Shown here in pieces: positions 15,339 to 24,052 of a stretch of DNA of 58,384 nucleotides. Within the stretch, counting starts at the first letter, position 1. Every line of letters begins with the position of its first letter. The position numbers were made by a program, and so were the translations under genes. Origin of the DNA: Candidatus Rifleibacteriota bacterium (GTDB lineage: Bacteria; Muiribacteriota; Ozemobacteria; Ozemobacterales; Ozemobacteraceae); the NCBI GenBank assembly GCA_012517355.1, contig JAAYVD010000010.1, positions 1 to 58,384 of the forward strand, in the 5' to 3' direction. The notes beneath the pieces are model-generated. The model had not been told where the DNA came from. It worked only from the letters and a program-made list of their open reading frames with translations, and ran no database searches.

Positions 15339-17315
15339 ATGAACCAAGCGGATATCCTGTTCACCAACGCGCTCGTCATCACCATGGACGATGCCTTCCG
15401 GCAGTACTTTCCAGGAGCGGTGGCGGTCCAGGGCGACCACATCGTGGCGGTCGGCTCCGAGAGCGACCTGCGGCAAGCCTGGGAAGGGAAGGAGACGATC
15501 GACTGCCAGGGCCGGATCGTGATGCCCGGGCTGATCAACGCCCACACCCACGTGCCGATGACCCTGCTGCGCGGCCTCGCCGACGATTTGCGGCTCGACG
15601 TCTGGCTGATGGGGTACATGATGCCCGTCGAGCGCGAGTTCGTCTCTCCCGACTTCGTCAAACTGGGCACGCAACTGGCCTGCGCGGAGATGATCCGGAG
15701 CGGCACCACCTGTTTCGCCGACATGTACTACTTCGAGGAGTCGGTGGCGGAAGGGGCGGCCGAGGCCGGCCTGCGCGCCATCTGCGGCTCGTCGGTCCTG
15801 AAGTTCCCCTCGCCCGACGCCAAGTTCTACGAGGAGGCGCTGGCCTACACGCGCACCTTCATCCAGAAGTGGAAGGGCCACCCCCTGATCATCCCCAGCG
15901 TGGCGCCGCACGCCCCGTACACGACCACCCCCGAGATCCTGAAGGCCTGCATGGAGATGGCGGTCGAGTTCGACGTGCCTCTGCAGATCCATCTCGCCGA
16001 GACCGCCCAGGAGGTCGAGGCGATCCGCAACGAGACGGGCATGCCGGTCATCCCGTACATGAAGAAGCACCACCTGTTCAACGCCAAGGTCATCGCGGCG
16101 CATTGCGTCCACATCGACGAGGGTGAGATCCGGGCCCTGCACAACGTGGGCGCCGGGGTGGCGCACAACCCGAGCAGCAACCTGAAGCTGGCCTCGGGCA
16201 GCGCCCCGGTCCGCAAGATGAACGACCTGCACGTCAAGGTGGGCATCGGAACCGACGGCCCGGCCTCCAACAACGACCTCGACATGTTCGAGGAGATGCG
16301 CCTGGCCAGTTTCGTGGCCAAGCTGCAAACCGGCGACCCGACCGCCGTTCCCGCCCGCACCGCCGTCCTGATGGCCACCCGCGGCAGCGCGGCGGCCTGC
16401 CACATCGGCGACATCACCGGTTCGCTGACGGTCGGGAAGCGGGCGGACCTGATCCTGGTCGACAGCAACCCCGTCCACAACATGCCCTACTTCCTGCGTG
16501 ACAAGAACGCGGCCTACGCGCGACTGGTCTACGCCACCAAGTCGACCGACGTCACCGACACGATGGTCAACGGCAAGTGGCTGATGCGCAACCGGCAGGT
16601 GCTGACCCTCGACGAGAAGGCCCTCGTCAGCCGGTCGATGGAGTACGCGCGCCGCATCGACGCCTTCCTGACCACGCGCGAGAAGAGCGTGCTGTCGAAG
16701 CTGGTGGCCATCGGCGGCGCCATGGAGGAGGAGAGCTTCGAGGTGCAGATGAAGGTGCGCATCGCCGACGTCGCGCCGGTCCTGGCCGCCCTGAAGAAGC
16801 CCGAGATCGCCGTCGAGTACATGAAGCACTACCGGCAGTTCGACACCTACTTCCTGTTCGCGGGCAGCTCCCAGGGCCGCCTGCGCTATCGCGAAGACGA
16901 GCTGATCGGCGAGAAGGACGAGATCGTCAGCGCCCGCGCCCGGCTCACCCTCATCGGCCAGGACCCGCTCTACCCGATGCAGGAGCAGGTGCTGCTGTCG
17001 CGCAGCCGCTACCTCGCCCCGGCCGGCAACAGCCTGCGGTTCTACCGGGAGTATTTCAAACCCTCTTCGGAAGTGGAGGTCCAGAAGGACCGCCAGCGGT
17101 ACCTGGTGCGGTTCCGCGACACTGATTTCTACATCAACATCGACCAGGTCACCAAGCCCGAGCTGGGCAGTTTCCTGGAGGTGAAGAGCCGCACCTGGAG
17201 CAAGGCGGACGCGGAGCAGAAGTCGAAGCTCGTGCACGAGCTGTTGAAGTTCCTGGGCGGGGCGGAGACCGACATCGTCACCAAGGACTACCTGGAGATC
17301 GTGCTGGGCCTGTAG
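15339..17315 (+). CDS. MtaD/SsnA-type amidohydrolase fused to a C-terminal CYTH domain
   Basis: A 658-residue two-domain protein. Residues 1-445 are a metal-dependent amidohydrolase of the MTA/SAH/adenosine-deaminase type. Metal and catalytic residues are present: His69 and His71 (NAHTHVPMTLLRG), His191 (APHAPY), His218 (IHLAET), His255 (AAHCVHID) and Asp306 (GIGTDGPASNNDLDMFEEM). Residues 465-658 form a CYTH (triphosphate tunnel) domain: FEVQMKVRI (E468, Q470, K472; the usual middle Glu is Gln), FDTYFLF, GRLRYRE, YINIDQVTKPELGSFLEVKSR and a final helix pair. CYTH enzymes hydrolyse or cyclise triphosphates; MtaD-type enzymes deaminate adenine nucleosides. The fused role is unknown. A Rho-independent terminator follows at once. 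Each half is clear. Confidence 0.88.
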   Translation: MNQADILFTNALVITMDDAFRQYFPGAVAVQGDHIVAVGSESDLRQAWEGKETIDCQGRIVMPGLINAHTHVPMTLLRGLADDLRLDVWLMGYMMPVEREFVSPDFVKLGTQLACAEMIRSGTTCFADMYYFEESVAEGAAEAGLRAICGSSVLKFPSPDAKFYEEALAYTRTFIQKWKGHPLIIPSVAPHAPYTTTPEILKACMEMAVEFDVPLQIHLAETAQEVEAIRNETGMPVIPYMKKHHLFNAKVIAAHCVHIDEGEIRALHNVGAGVAHNPSSNLKLASGSAPVRKMNDLHVKVGIGTDGPASNNDLDMFEEMRLASFVAKLQTGDPTAVPARTAVLMATRGSAAACHIGDITGSLTVGKRADLILVDSNPVHNMPYFLRDKNAAYARLVYATKSTDVTDTMVNGKWLMRNRQVLTLDEKALVSRSMEYARRIDAFLTTREKSVLSKLVAIGGAMEEESFEVQMKVRIADVAPVLAALKKPEIAVEYMKHYRQFDTYFLFAGSSQGRLRYREDELIGEKDEIVSARARLTLIGQDPLYPMQEQVLLSRSRYLAPAGNSLRFYREYFKPSSEVEVQKDRQRYLVRFRDTDFYINIDQVTKPELGSFLEVKSRTWSKADAEQKSKLVHELLKFLGGAETDIVTKDYLEIVLGL

Positions 17316-17327
17316 GCGGGACCACGA

Positions 17328-17368
17328 CCGCCGGAACCAGCCAGGGAGGCAGGTTCCGGCGGTTTTGT
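17328..17368 (+). terminator. Rho-independent terminator after the amidohydrolase-CYTH gene
   Basis: A perfect 11-bp stem CCGCCGGAACC/GGTTCCGGCGG with a 13-base loop is followed by TTTTGT, starting 13 bases after the stop codon. Confidence 0.9.
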
Positions 17369-17768
17369 CTTCGGAGGGGAAGGGAGGAAGAAAAACTGGG
17401 GGACGCGAAGTCAGGAAAGGAACGGAAGGAGAAGCCGAGGGCCGAGTCCGAAAAGGAACGGTAGGAGAAGGGAGGGAGCCCGAAAAGATACGGAAGGAGG
17501 TGGGGAGAATCGAGGCCGAAAAAGAACGGTAGGAGAAGGGGGGGTGGGGCTGCAAAGGAACGGAAGGAGGGGTGGTGAGGGAGGAGGAGGCCGGAAAAGA
17601 ACGTGAGGAGAAGGGGAAAAGCGGGAGAAAGGGAGAGCGGAGGGTCGAGCCGGCGGGGCGAGAGTCACGGGCCGGGCTAGGGAAAGGAGCAGGAAACAGG
17701 AGAGGAAGGAGGCGGGAATGGACTCGGGGTGGAGCCCGGGCGCGTGGAAAGGGCGGCCCGGGACGGGT
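17369..17768. repeat. Purine-rich intergenic tract with about six degenerate ~35-bp repeats
   Basis: The plus strand is nearly all G/A from about 17376 to 17715. A unit resembling CCGAAAAGGAACGGTAGGAG recurs near 17411, 17449, 17487, 17517, 17552 and 17590. It separates two convergent genes and has no coding signal. Confidence 0.8.
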
Positions 17769-19298
17769 TCAGATGCCGGTGCGGAGGATGAGGGTGGGAA
17801 TGGTGTCGAGCAGGATCATCAGGTCGAGGGCCAATGACATGTTTTCGATGTAGTACAAATCGAATTCGACGTGGTGGTGGATGGGCAGGTTGGCGGTGCG
17901 GGCGTAGACCTGCCACAGGCCGGTGATGCCGGGGCGGGCCTGCAGCCGCCTGGTCTCGAGCGGGGTGTAGCCGGCGACGATGAAGGGCATCTCGGGGCGG
18001 GGGCCGACCAGGCTCATCTCGCCGACGAGCACGTTCCACAACTGGGGCAGCTCGTCGAGGCCCGAGGACCGCAGGAGGGTGCCCATCCGCGTGATGCGCG
18101 GGTCGGCCCGTTCGACGGGGGTCTCGGCGTAGGGGTCGGCATCGCGGAACATCGAGCGGAACTTGAGGATGGTGAATTCGCGGCCGTGCAGGCCGACGCG
18201 CCGCTGCCGGAAGAGCACCGGCCCGGGCGAATCGAGCCTGACCAGCACGGCGAGCACCAGGAAGAGCGGGGCGAAGACGACCAGGAAGCAGGCGGCCACG
18301 ACGAAATCGATCAGCCGCTTGGCGCGCAGCATCCAGCGGCGGGCGGGCGGGCTGTCGAGGCTGATCATGACCGTGCCGTCGAAGAACCCGCCGTTGAGGT
18401 GGCGCAGGTAGAGATTGCCGAAAGGCGGCACGAGGTGGACCACCAGGTCGGGGTTGCAGCTCCTCTCGCGCAGCACCCAGACGTTCTCGTAGGCGATGTT
18501 CCCGCTGAACAGGAACAGTTCGTCGACGGGGGTGGCGGCCAGGAAATCGGCGAGGTTGCCGCCGGGCGGGAGCCGCAGGAGGTGGACGCCGAGGCCGGGG
18601 TTCTCGCGCAGCCGGGCCCGGAACAGCCGCCGGCGCTCCCCCTTCCCCACCAGCAGGACCCGCCGGCGGGCCCAGCCGCGGCGGTGGATGGCCTCGCGCA
18701 CGCGGTGGGAGATCTGGCGCCCGAGGCTGCCGAGGATGACGAAGAACATCCAGGAGAAGAACAGGATCAGCCGGGAATAGTCGTACTGCTTGTAGAGGAA
18801 GGTGCCGGCCATCAGGATGGTCAGCAGCAGCAGCGAGGTGTTGAACTGCACCAGCAGCTCGTCGATGCGGAAGAACAGCAGCCGGTTGACATACCCGCCC
18901 CGCCAGGCCAGCAGCATGTGCCACAGGACGATGGCGGCGGCGAGCATCAGCAGGTATTGCCCGGGGTTGCGCAGGTAGGGGTCGACCTCGAACCAGGACG
19001 AGGTGCGCAGGAGGTAGGCCAGGGTGCCGGACGCGGCGAGGGTCAGGGTGTCGGCGACGGCGGGCAGCAGGAACAGGAAATGGAAGGAGCTGAGCCGGCG
19101 CCAGGCCGGGCCCGCGACGGAAGCGGGAGGGACGCTGGGGAGGGGGGGGCCGTCGGGCGGCCGGGAAGCGGGGGGGGAATCCCCGGCTCCTCCGTCGCGG
19201 GGGTCGGCCCCTTGGCGGGGCGCGGAAGGGGTGCTGCGCACCACCGTGCGTGGCGGCGGGTTGGCATGGCCGACATCCGGTCGGTCGGGTCCGGTCAT
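17769..19298 (-). CDS. Polyisoprenyl-phosphate sugar-1-phosphate transferase (WbaP/PssY-like)
   Basis: A 509-residue inner-membrane enzyme that starts exopolysaccharide or O-antigen units on undecaprenyl phosphate. A Pro-rich N terminus of about 65 residues is followed by several membrane segments ([24 protein letters not shown] and onward), a soluble nucleotide-binding-like domain, then the catalytic domain. The latter has [36 protein letters not shown], the Asp-Glu motif [24 protein letters not shown] and [11 protein letters not shown]. Its start overlaps the end of the upstream PH-like gene by four bases (ATGA), implying translational coupling. Confidence 0.93.
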   Translation of the reverse strand: MTGPDRPDVGHANPPPRTVVRSTPSAPRQGADPRDGGAGDSPPASRPPDGPPLPSVPPASVAGPAWRRLSSFHFLFLLPAVADTLTLAASGTLAYLLRTSSWFEVDPYLRNPGQYLLMLAAAIVLWHMLLAWRGGYVNRLLFFRIDELLVQFNTSLLLLTILMAGTFLYKQYDYSRLILFFSWMFFVILGSLGRQISHRVREAIHRRGWARRRVLLVGKGERRRLFRARLRENPGLGVHLLRLPPGGNLADFLAATPVDELFLFSGNIAYENVWVLRERSCNPDLVVHLVPPFGNLYLRHLNGGFFDGTVMISLDSPPARRWMLRAKRLIDFVVAACFLVVFAPLFLVLAVLVRLDSPGPVLFRQRRVGLHGREFTILKFRSMFRDADPYAETPVERADPRITRMGTLLRSSGLDELPQLWNVLVGEMSLVGPRPEMPFIVAGYTPLETRRLQARPGITGLWQVYARTANLPIHHHVEFDLYYIENMSLALDLMILLDTIPTLILRTGI

Positions 19299-20656
19299 CG
19301 TGACCCGGAAAGAGCCCGGAACAAACGGTACCAGAGGAAGGCGACGGCCAGCGCGGCGACCGTGGCCAGGGCGGTGAAGCGGAAGCCGGGGCCCTCCCCG
19401 GAGCCGGCCAGCCGGACGCCACCGGCCAGGGGACTGCCGACGGCGGCGGGGGGCAGACCACCGCGAGGGGCGGGATGGACGACGGCGGCCGGACCACGGG
19501 GGGTGGCGCCGCTCGCCGACGGGGTGGACGACGTTCCGGGCCGGGCCAGCCTGACGGTGGGCGGCACCGGCGACGGGGACCGTTCCGGGCCCGGGGTGGG
19601 CCTCCCCGCGGAGCCGGAGAAGGGCGAAGCGAACGGGGGTTCGGCCGGGGTGACGGGGGCAGGGGCGCCCATGGCGTCTTTCCCGGCCGCCTTACCCCGG
19701 GTCGGGCCTTCGGTCGGGCCGGAAGTCGGGCCTTCGGTCGGGCCTTCGGTCGGGCCGGCGGTATCGACGGCGAGAGAACCGGCCTCCGGGGCGGTTCCGG
19801 TCACCCGGAGGTGATCGGTTTCGGAACCGGCAGCGGCCGCCGCCTGGCCCGTCGTTGATGCGCCGGCGGGGGTGGAGGCCGTTCCGGCCGCCACGAAGGG
19901 AAGGGGAGCACCGGGCAAGGTGGCCCCGGGGGTGGGTGCGGAAGGGGCGGGGGGAGTGCCCGCGATGGGGCGGCCGGCCCCACCGACGGGAACCGCGGAG
20001 CCGGACGCCGGAGCCCCGGGAGCCTGTCCGGGCGTTCCCCGCAGGGGCGCGGGCGGTTCCCACCCGGCGGCCGGACCGGGATCGGGGGGGATGAAGCCGG
20101 GAGCGCCGGCATCGCCCCGCAGAGCCGGGGAGGCATCGAATCCCGGCGTGGCGGGCGCGGGCGGCGGGGGGGCCTCGGGCGGCGAAGGGGCGGGGCCGCC
20201 GTCGGTGGCCAATGGCCGGAGAGGGGCCCGGCCGGCGGGGGCGATCGGTTCGGCGACGCGGGCGCCGGGCCGCCCTTCCGCCTCGAAGGTGATGAGGGCG
20301 GCGAGCGGGTCGCAGAAGCGTTCCACCTCGGCCCGTTGCGAGCGGGGGAAGGAGATCCGGCTGACGCTGCGGGGCGACGAGCGCGGGATGAAGGTGAGGG
20401 TGATGCCCCGGGAGTGCTGGAAGTAGGTGATGGAGGCGAGGTCCTGGCGCGACAACAGCGCGATCACGGGATCTTTTCCCGTCTCGCGGGTGTGGTAGTA
20501 GAGGCGCCGTTCGGTCAGGACCAGCCACAGTTCCCCGGGCCGGCCCGGCTGCCCCGACCCGGCGCTGATGTGCTCCTGGACGGTCTCGCCGTGCTCGAAG
20601 TACGGCTTCAGGTCATCCAGGATCTCGGGGGGAAGGCGCGGCGGCAAAGGCGACAT
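19295..20656 (-). CDS. PH-like domain protein with Pro/Gly/Ala linker and C-terminal membrane anchor
   Basis: A 453-residue protein. Residues 10-130 form a small beta-rich domain (GELWLVLTERRLYYHTRETGKDPVIALLSRQDLASITYFQHSRGITLTF) of the bacterial PH-like/GRAM type that usually senses or docks at membranes. It is followed by about 290 residues of Pro/Ala/Gly/Thr low complexity, including tandem GPTEGPTEGPTSGPTEGPT, and a single C-terminal membrane span (FTALATVAALAVAFLWYRLF) with a short basic end. It overlaps the sugar transferase by four bases, so a role in positioning or regulating that enzyme is a reasonable inference. The linker DNA contains 12-bp tandem repeats near 19715-19760. Confidence 0.75.
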   Translation of the reverse strand: MSPLPPRLPPEILDDLKPYFEHGETVQEHISAGSGQPGRPGELWLVLTERRLYYHTRETGKDPVIALLSRQDLASITYFQHSRGITLTFIPRSSPRSVSRISFPRSQRAEVERFCDPLAALITFEAEGRPGARVAEPIAPAGRAPLRPLATDGGPAPSPPEAPPPPAPATPGFDASPALRGDAGAPGFIPPDPGPAAGWEPPAPLRGTPGQAPGAPASGSAVPVGGAGRPIAGTPPAPSAPTPGATLPGAPLPFVAAGTASTPAGASTTGQAAAAAGSETDHLRVTGTAPEAGSLAVDTAGPTEGPTEGPTSGPTEGPTRGKAAGKDAMGAPAPVTPAEPPFASPFSGSAGRPTPGPERSPSPVPPTVRLARPGTSSTPSASGATPRGPAAVVHPAPRGGLPPAAVGSPLAGGVRLAGSGEGPGFRFTALATVAALAVAFLWYRLFRALSGSR

Positions 20657-20721
20657 GGTCGCATCCTACCCCATTCGTCCCGTTCCCGGCAAGAACGCTC
20701 AGACGTTCCCGAAAAGACCGC

Positions 20722-21717
20722 TCAGATCTTCTTCCGGAAGGCCCAGGCGTGGTTGATGATGGTGTCGAGGGAACTGTGCTTGGGAGTCCAGTCGAGGAGC
20801 CGCTTGGCGCGAAGCGGGTCGGCCACCAGTTCGGGCGGGTCGCCGGCCCGGCGCTCGCCGACCACGTGGGGCACCTTGCGGCCGGTGACCCGCTGCACCC
20901 CGGCGATGACCTCCTTGACCGAGTATCCCTGCCCGGTGCCGAGGTTGAAGGCCTGCTCATGGCCGCCTTCGCGCAGGTAGGCCAGGGCGCGGAGGTGGGC
21001 GTCGGCGAGGTCGGCGACGTGGATGTAATCCCGGATGCAGGTGCCGTCGAGGGTCGGGTAATCGTTCCCGAAGACGGTGACGTTGGCGCGCCGGCCGAGC
21101 GCGGCATCGAGGACGAGCGGGATCAGATGCGTCTCGGGATCGTGCCGTTCCCCGATCTCCCCGCCCGGGTCGCTGCCCGCCGCGTTGAAATAGCGCAGGG
21201 CGACGAACCGCAGCCCGTGGGCGGCGGCGAAATCGCTCATGATGCGTTCCATCATCAGCTTGGTCGAACCGTAGGGATTGATGGGAACCACCACGTGGTC
21301 CTCCGGGATCGGCGATCGCATGGGATTCCCATACACGGCGGCGCTGGAACTGAAGACCAGGTCCTTGATCCCGAAATCGCGCATGGCTTCCAGCAGGGAC
21401 AGACTGCCCGACACGTTGTTGCGATAGTATTTCCCCGGGTCGGTGACCGACTCGCCGACGGCGGTGACCGCCGCGAAATGGATGACCGCCGTGGGTTGGT
21501 ACTGCCGCATGAGCCGGGCCAGGCAGGCGTGGTCGTTGACGTCGCCCACCACGAGGGGCCCCCACTTGACGTCCTCCCGGTGGCCGGTGGTCAGGTTGTC
21601 CAGGGTGACGGGGACGAGACCCTCCTGGGCGAGCATCTTGCAGGTCTGTGACCCGATGAAGCCGGCCCCGCCGGTCACCAGGATGGTTTCGTTGGGCTTT
21701 GACGAGGCTTTTGCCAT
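20722..21717 (-). CDS. galE: UDP-glucose 4-epimerase
   Basis: A 331-residue extended short-chain dehydrogenase that interconverts UDP-glucose and UDP-galactose. Features: ILVTGGAGFIGS NAD-binding loop, LDNLTTGHRED, VIHFAAVTAVGES, LVFSSSAAVYG (catalytic Ser), Tyr149/Lys153 in INPYGSTKLMMERI, LRYFNAAGSDPGGEIGE and TCIRDYIHVADLA. ATG 21717 follows GGGAGGA by eight bases; the frame stays open further upstream into the repeat copy at 21828-21909, which I exclude. It supplies sugars for the neighbouring polysaccharide genes. Confidence 0.96.
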   Translation of the reverse strand: MAKASSKPNETILVTGGAGFIGSQTCKMLAQEGLVPVTLDNLTTGHREDVKWGPLVVGDVNDHACLARLMRQYQPTAVIHFAAVTAVGESVTDPGKYYRNNVSGSLSLLEAMRDFGIKDLVFSSSAAVYGNPMRSPIPEDHVVVPINPYGSTKLMMERIMSDFAAAHGLRFVALRYFNAAGSDPGGEIGERHDPETHLIPLVLDAALGRRANVTVFGNDYPTLDGTCIRDYIHVADLADAHLRALAYLREGGHEQAFNLGTGQGYSVKEVIAGVQRVTGRKVPHVVGERRAGDPPELVADPLRAKRLLDWTPKHSSLDTIINHAWAFRKKI

Positions 21718-21743
21718 GTGCGCGATCCTCCCGTGTGAGAGGA

Positions 21744-21773
21744 AGCATCGCACGCCCCCCAGCCGGTTGTCAA
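21744..21773 (-). promoter_or_regulatory. Probable galE promoter
   Basis: Perfect TTGACA, 18 bases, GATGCT preceded by TGC (extended -10) on the minus strand, with a leader of about 20 bases. Confidence 0.45.
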
Positions 21774-21827
21774 ACCCCGGCGGACAGCCCTCCGGCAAGT
21801 CGTTGATGCAACAGCCCGCCCGCGGAT

Positions 21828-21909
21828 CCGACCGACACGAGGTCGGAAGTGCCCCCTTTGCCGCCACGGATGGCGGCGCGAAACGCGATTTTCGCGCATC
21901 GCAAGGGGG
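21828..21909 (+). repeat. Diverged single copy of the 81-bp three-hairpin repeat
   Basis: Same order of parts as units at 1-173: CCGACACGAGGTCGG, AAGTGCCCCCTTTGC, GCCGCC/GGCGGC hairpin, GCGAAA/TTTCGC hairpin, then GCATCGCAAGGGGG. Loop bases differ but stem pairing is kept, which argues for selection on structure. It lies between the divergent galE and TMTC-like genes. Confidence 0.85.
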
Positions 21910-21918
21910 ACCACCTCC

Positions 21919-21948
21919 TTGCCGAATACCAGACAGGAGAGGTAGGAT
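21919..21948 (+). promoter_or_regulatory. Possible promoter of the TMTC-like gene with very short leader
   Basis: TTGCCG, 18 bases, TAGGAT. The predicted RNA start lies about 10 bases before the ATG at 21965, leaving no room for a ribosome-binding site. Confidence 0.4.
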
Positions 21949-21964
21949 CGGTCACGCACCTCCC

Positions 21965-23692
21965 ATGACCATTCCCACCCAGCCGGGCAAGCCGGCCTCA
22001 CCCACGGGCGCGGCCACCATATCCGGGGAACCGGCCCCCGTGGACCTGGCCGCGCCTCCGGCCGTTCCAGGTCCGCCCGACTCGCCCGTTCCTGCCACCT
22101 CACCCGCGTGGCCGCTCTCATCCGACTCGACCGGTTCGTTCGCGGCGTCTGCCTCCCTGGGGTCCCCCGTCTCGCCGGCCGCGCCGCCATCACCTGTCTC
22201 GCCGCTGGCCCCTGACCCGCCCGCGGCGGCCCCGTCGCCAGGCGCATGGCTGGGTCCCCAGAGGACCCTGGCCGCCTGGGTCGCCGTGGTCGGCCTGGTG
22301 GCCATCGCTTTTTCGCCGGTCCTGCGCAACGGGTTCACCAACCTCGACGAGCCCGCGATGATCCTGGAAAACCCCTGGGTACAGGAACTCTCGTGGGAGT
22401 CGGTGCGGGCGATGTTCACCCGCTCCTTCCATTACACCTACTCGCCCCTCGCCTTCCTGCTCTTTGCCGTCGAAAAGCGGGTGTTCGGGCTCGAGCCGGC
22501 CTGGTTCCACGGGACCACGCTGCTGCTCCACCTGGCCGCCACGCTCCTGGTGGGGGCCTGGGTGACCGCCCTGACGGGCGACCGGCGGGTGGCGCTGGGC
22601 ACCGCCCTGGTCTTCGGCCTGCATCCCCTGCAGGTGGAAAGCGTGGCCTGGGCGACGGGACAGCGCACCGTGCTGTTCGGCCTGTTCTTCTTCGCCGCGC
22701 TGGCCGCTTTCACCCGGTTCGAGGCGGAACGGCGCCCCGGCTGGCACCGCCTGGCCATGGGCTGTCTCGCCGCTTCCCTGCTGGCCAAGGGGCTGGCGTT
22801 CACCTTCCCGGTGGTGATCCTGCTCCAACGGTGGTTCGCTCCCCCACCCCACCCCGCGGCCAGGCCGGCCGACCTGGCGCCGGCCGTGGCCCTGTCCGGG
22901 GCCGCCGCCCTGGTCGCCTGGGGGGCCGCCGCCCCCCAGATGCCCGTCGTCGATACCTGGGAACGGATCCTGGTGGCCGGCCACGGCTTCCTGTTCTCCC
23001 TGGCATCCTTCCTGTGGCCGGTGGGGTTGTCGTGCGCCTATCCCTACCCGGCGGGGGCGGCGACCGGCTTCCCGACGGCGTTCCAGGCGGCGCCGTTCCT
23101 GCTGGCGGGCCTGGGCCTGGCGGTGGTGGCGGGCCGTCGCCGGTTTCCCGGCCTGGCGTTCGGGGCCGGCTTCTTCGCCATCACCCTGCTGCCAGTCTCG
23201 CAACTGGTGACGGTGGGGGTCCGGATCACCGCCAGCGACCACTTCCTGTATGTGCCCCTGGCCGGCCTCGCCTTCGTCCTGGCCCGGACGGCCGTGGCCG
23301 CGGAGGGGCGCTGGAGCCGCCGGCTCCCCTGGCTGGCCGTGCCGCTGCTGGCCGCCCTCGCCCTCCTCACCTGGCACCAATGCCAGGTCTGGCAGGACTC
23401 CCGCACCCTGTTCGGCCACACGCTGGCCCGGTATCCCGACCTCGCTTTCGCCCGGCACCAGCTCGGCGTGGCCCTGCTGCGCGAAGAGGCATGGGAAGAG
23501 GCGGCCGCGCAGTTCACCCGCCTGCTCGAGGCTGACCCGGCCGACCTCGACGCCCGCGTCGGCCGCGCCGCCGCCAGGGTGGGAGCGGGCGACTGGGCCG
23601 CCGCCCGGGCCGATCTCGCCGAGGTGCGGCGCCGCGACCCCGCGCACCCCGGCGCCCGAGCCCTGGAGGCGGTCCTCCCGCCCCCGCCCTGA
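21965..23692 (+). CDS. TMTC-like multispanning membrane protein with C-terminal TPRs
   Basis: A 575-residue protein. After a ~95-residue Pro/Ala/Ser-rich head there are about ten membrane spans. The first loop reads GFTNLDEPAMILENPWVQ, then SPLAFLLFAVEKRVFGLEPAWFH and FGLHPLQVESVAWATGQRTVLFGLFFFAAL. This matches the acidic-loop and HPLxVESVAW signature of the TMTC/PMT-like glycosyltransferase relatives that use lipid-linked sugars. The C terminus has two to three TPR units (AFARHQLGVALLREEAWEEAAAQFTRLLEADPADLDARVG). I infer membrane protein glycosylation or an envelope-assembly role. The ATG has no close Shine-Dalgarno; AGAGGTAGG lies about 25 bases upstream. Confidence 0.78.
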   Translation: MTIPTQPGKPASPTGAATISGEPAPVDLAAPPAVPGPPDSPVPATSPAWPLSSDSTGSFAASASLGSPVSPAAPPSPVSPLAPDPPAAAPSPGAWLGPQRTLAAWVAVVGLVAIAFSPVLRNGFTNLDEPAMILENPWVQELSWESVRAMFTRSFHYTYSPLAFLLFAVEKRVFGLEPAWFHGTTLLLHLAATLLVGAWVTALTGDRRVALGTALVFGLHPLQVESVAWATGQRTVLFGLFFFAALAAFTRFEAERRPGWHRLAMGCLAASLLAKGLAFTFPVVILLQRWFAPPPHPAARPADLAPAVALSGAAALVAWGAAAPQMPVVDTWERILVAGHGFLFSLASFLWPVGLSCAYPYPAGAATGFPTAFQAAPFLLAGLGLAVVAGRRRFPGLAFGAGFFAITLLPVSQLVTVGVRITASDHFLYVPLAGLAFVLARTAVAAEGRWSRRLPWLAVPLLAALALLTWHQCQVWQDSRTLFGHTLARYPDLAFARHQLGVALLREEAWEEAAAQFTRLLEADPADLDARVGRAAARVGAGDWAAARADLAEVRRRDPAHPGARALEAVLPPPP

Positions 23693-24052
23693 CCGGGCAG
23701 GTCGCGACAATCTCACCGTGGCCGTGGAAGCGGTTCTCCGGACTGCTCTGGTCTGACCTGGCAGGGGGTCGAGACCTGCGAAAATTTCCTGCCGTCCGGT
23801 CAAGGGCTAACGGACCGCGAAGCGGAGCTTCCGCGAGGGGAACGCGTCTGCGGTCCCCTCGCCAGCAGAAAGGGTCCAGGGCCATCGGCCCTGGTGGGGT
23901 GAAGGGGCAAAGCCCCTTCGGCAAGCCTTTATGCGGATCATTGAAAATTCCTGTTCATCAGAAAACCTTCGGATCGCCGAGTGGGATTCCTGCGCGGGGC
24001 CGGCGGTGGTAGCCGCACCGGCCGGAGGCGTGTATAATCGGCGCCTGACACC
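23693..24052. repeat. Intergenic cluster of four perfect hairpins
   Basis: Stems: GCGGA/TCCGC (23822-23834), GCGAGGGGA/TCCCCTCGC (23833-23862), CCAGGGCC/GGCCCTGG with a 3-base loop (23876-23894), and GAAGGGGC/GCCCCTTC with a 3-base loop (23901-23919). They are packed in under 100 bases, so the RNA would be strongly folded. No poly-T tract follows. The rest of the spacer holds only the -10 box for the next gene. Confidence 0.75.
24033..24038 (+). promoter_or_regulatory. Perfect -10 box directly upstream of the GT39 gene
   Basis: TATAAT ends 14 bases before the ATG at 24053, so the RNA would start about 5-8 bases before the start codon and lack a ribosome-binding site. The -35 region is poor. 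Confidence 0.5.

Noticed and set aside
15258-17555. Open frame of about 765 codons on the minus strand opposite the amidohydrolase-CYTH gene
   Set aside because: It is antisense to a gene with clear catalytic motifs, its translation is His/Asp/Gly-biased with no family resemblance, and high GC makes such shadow frames common.
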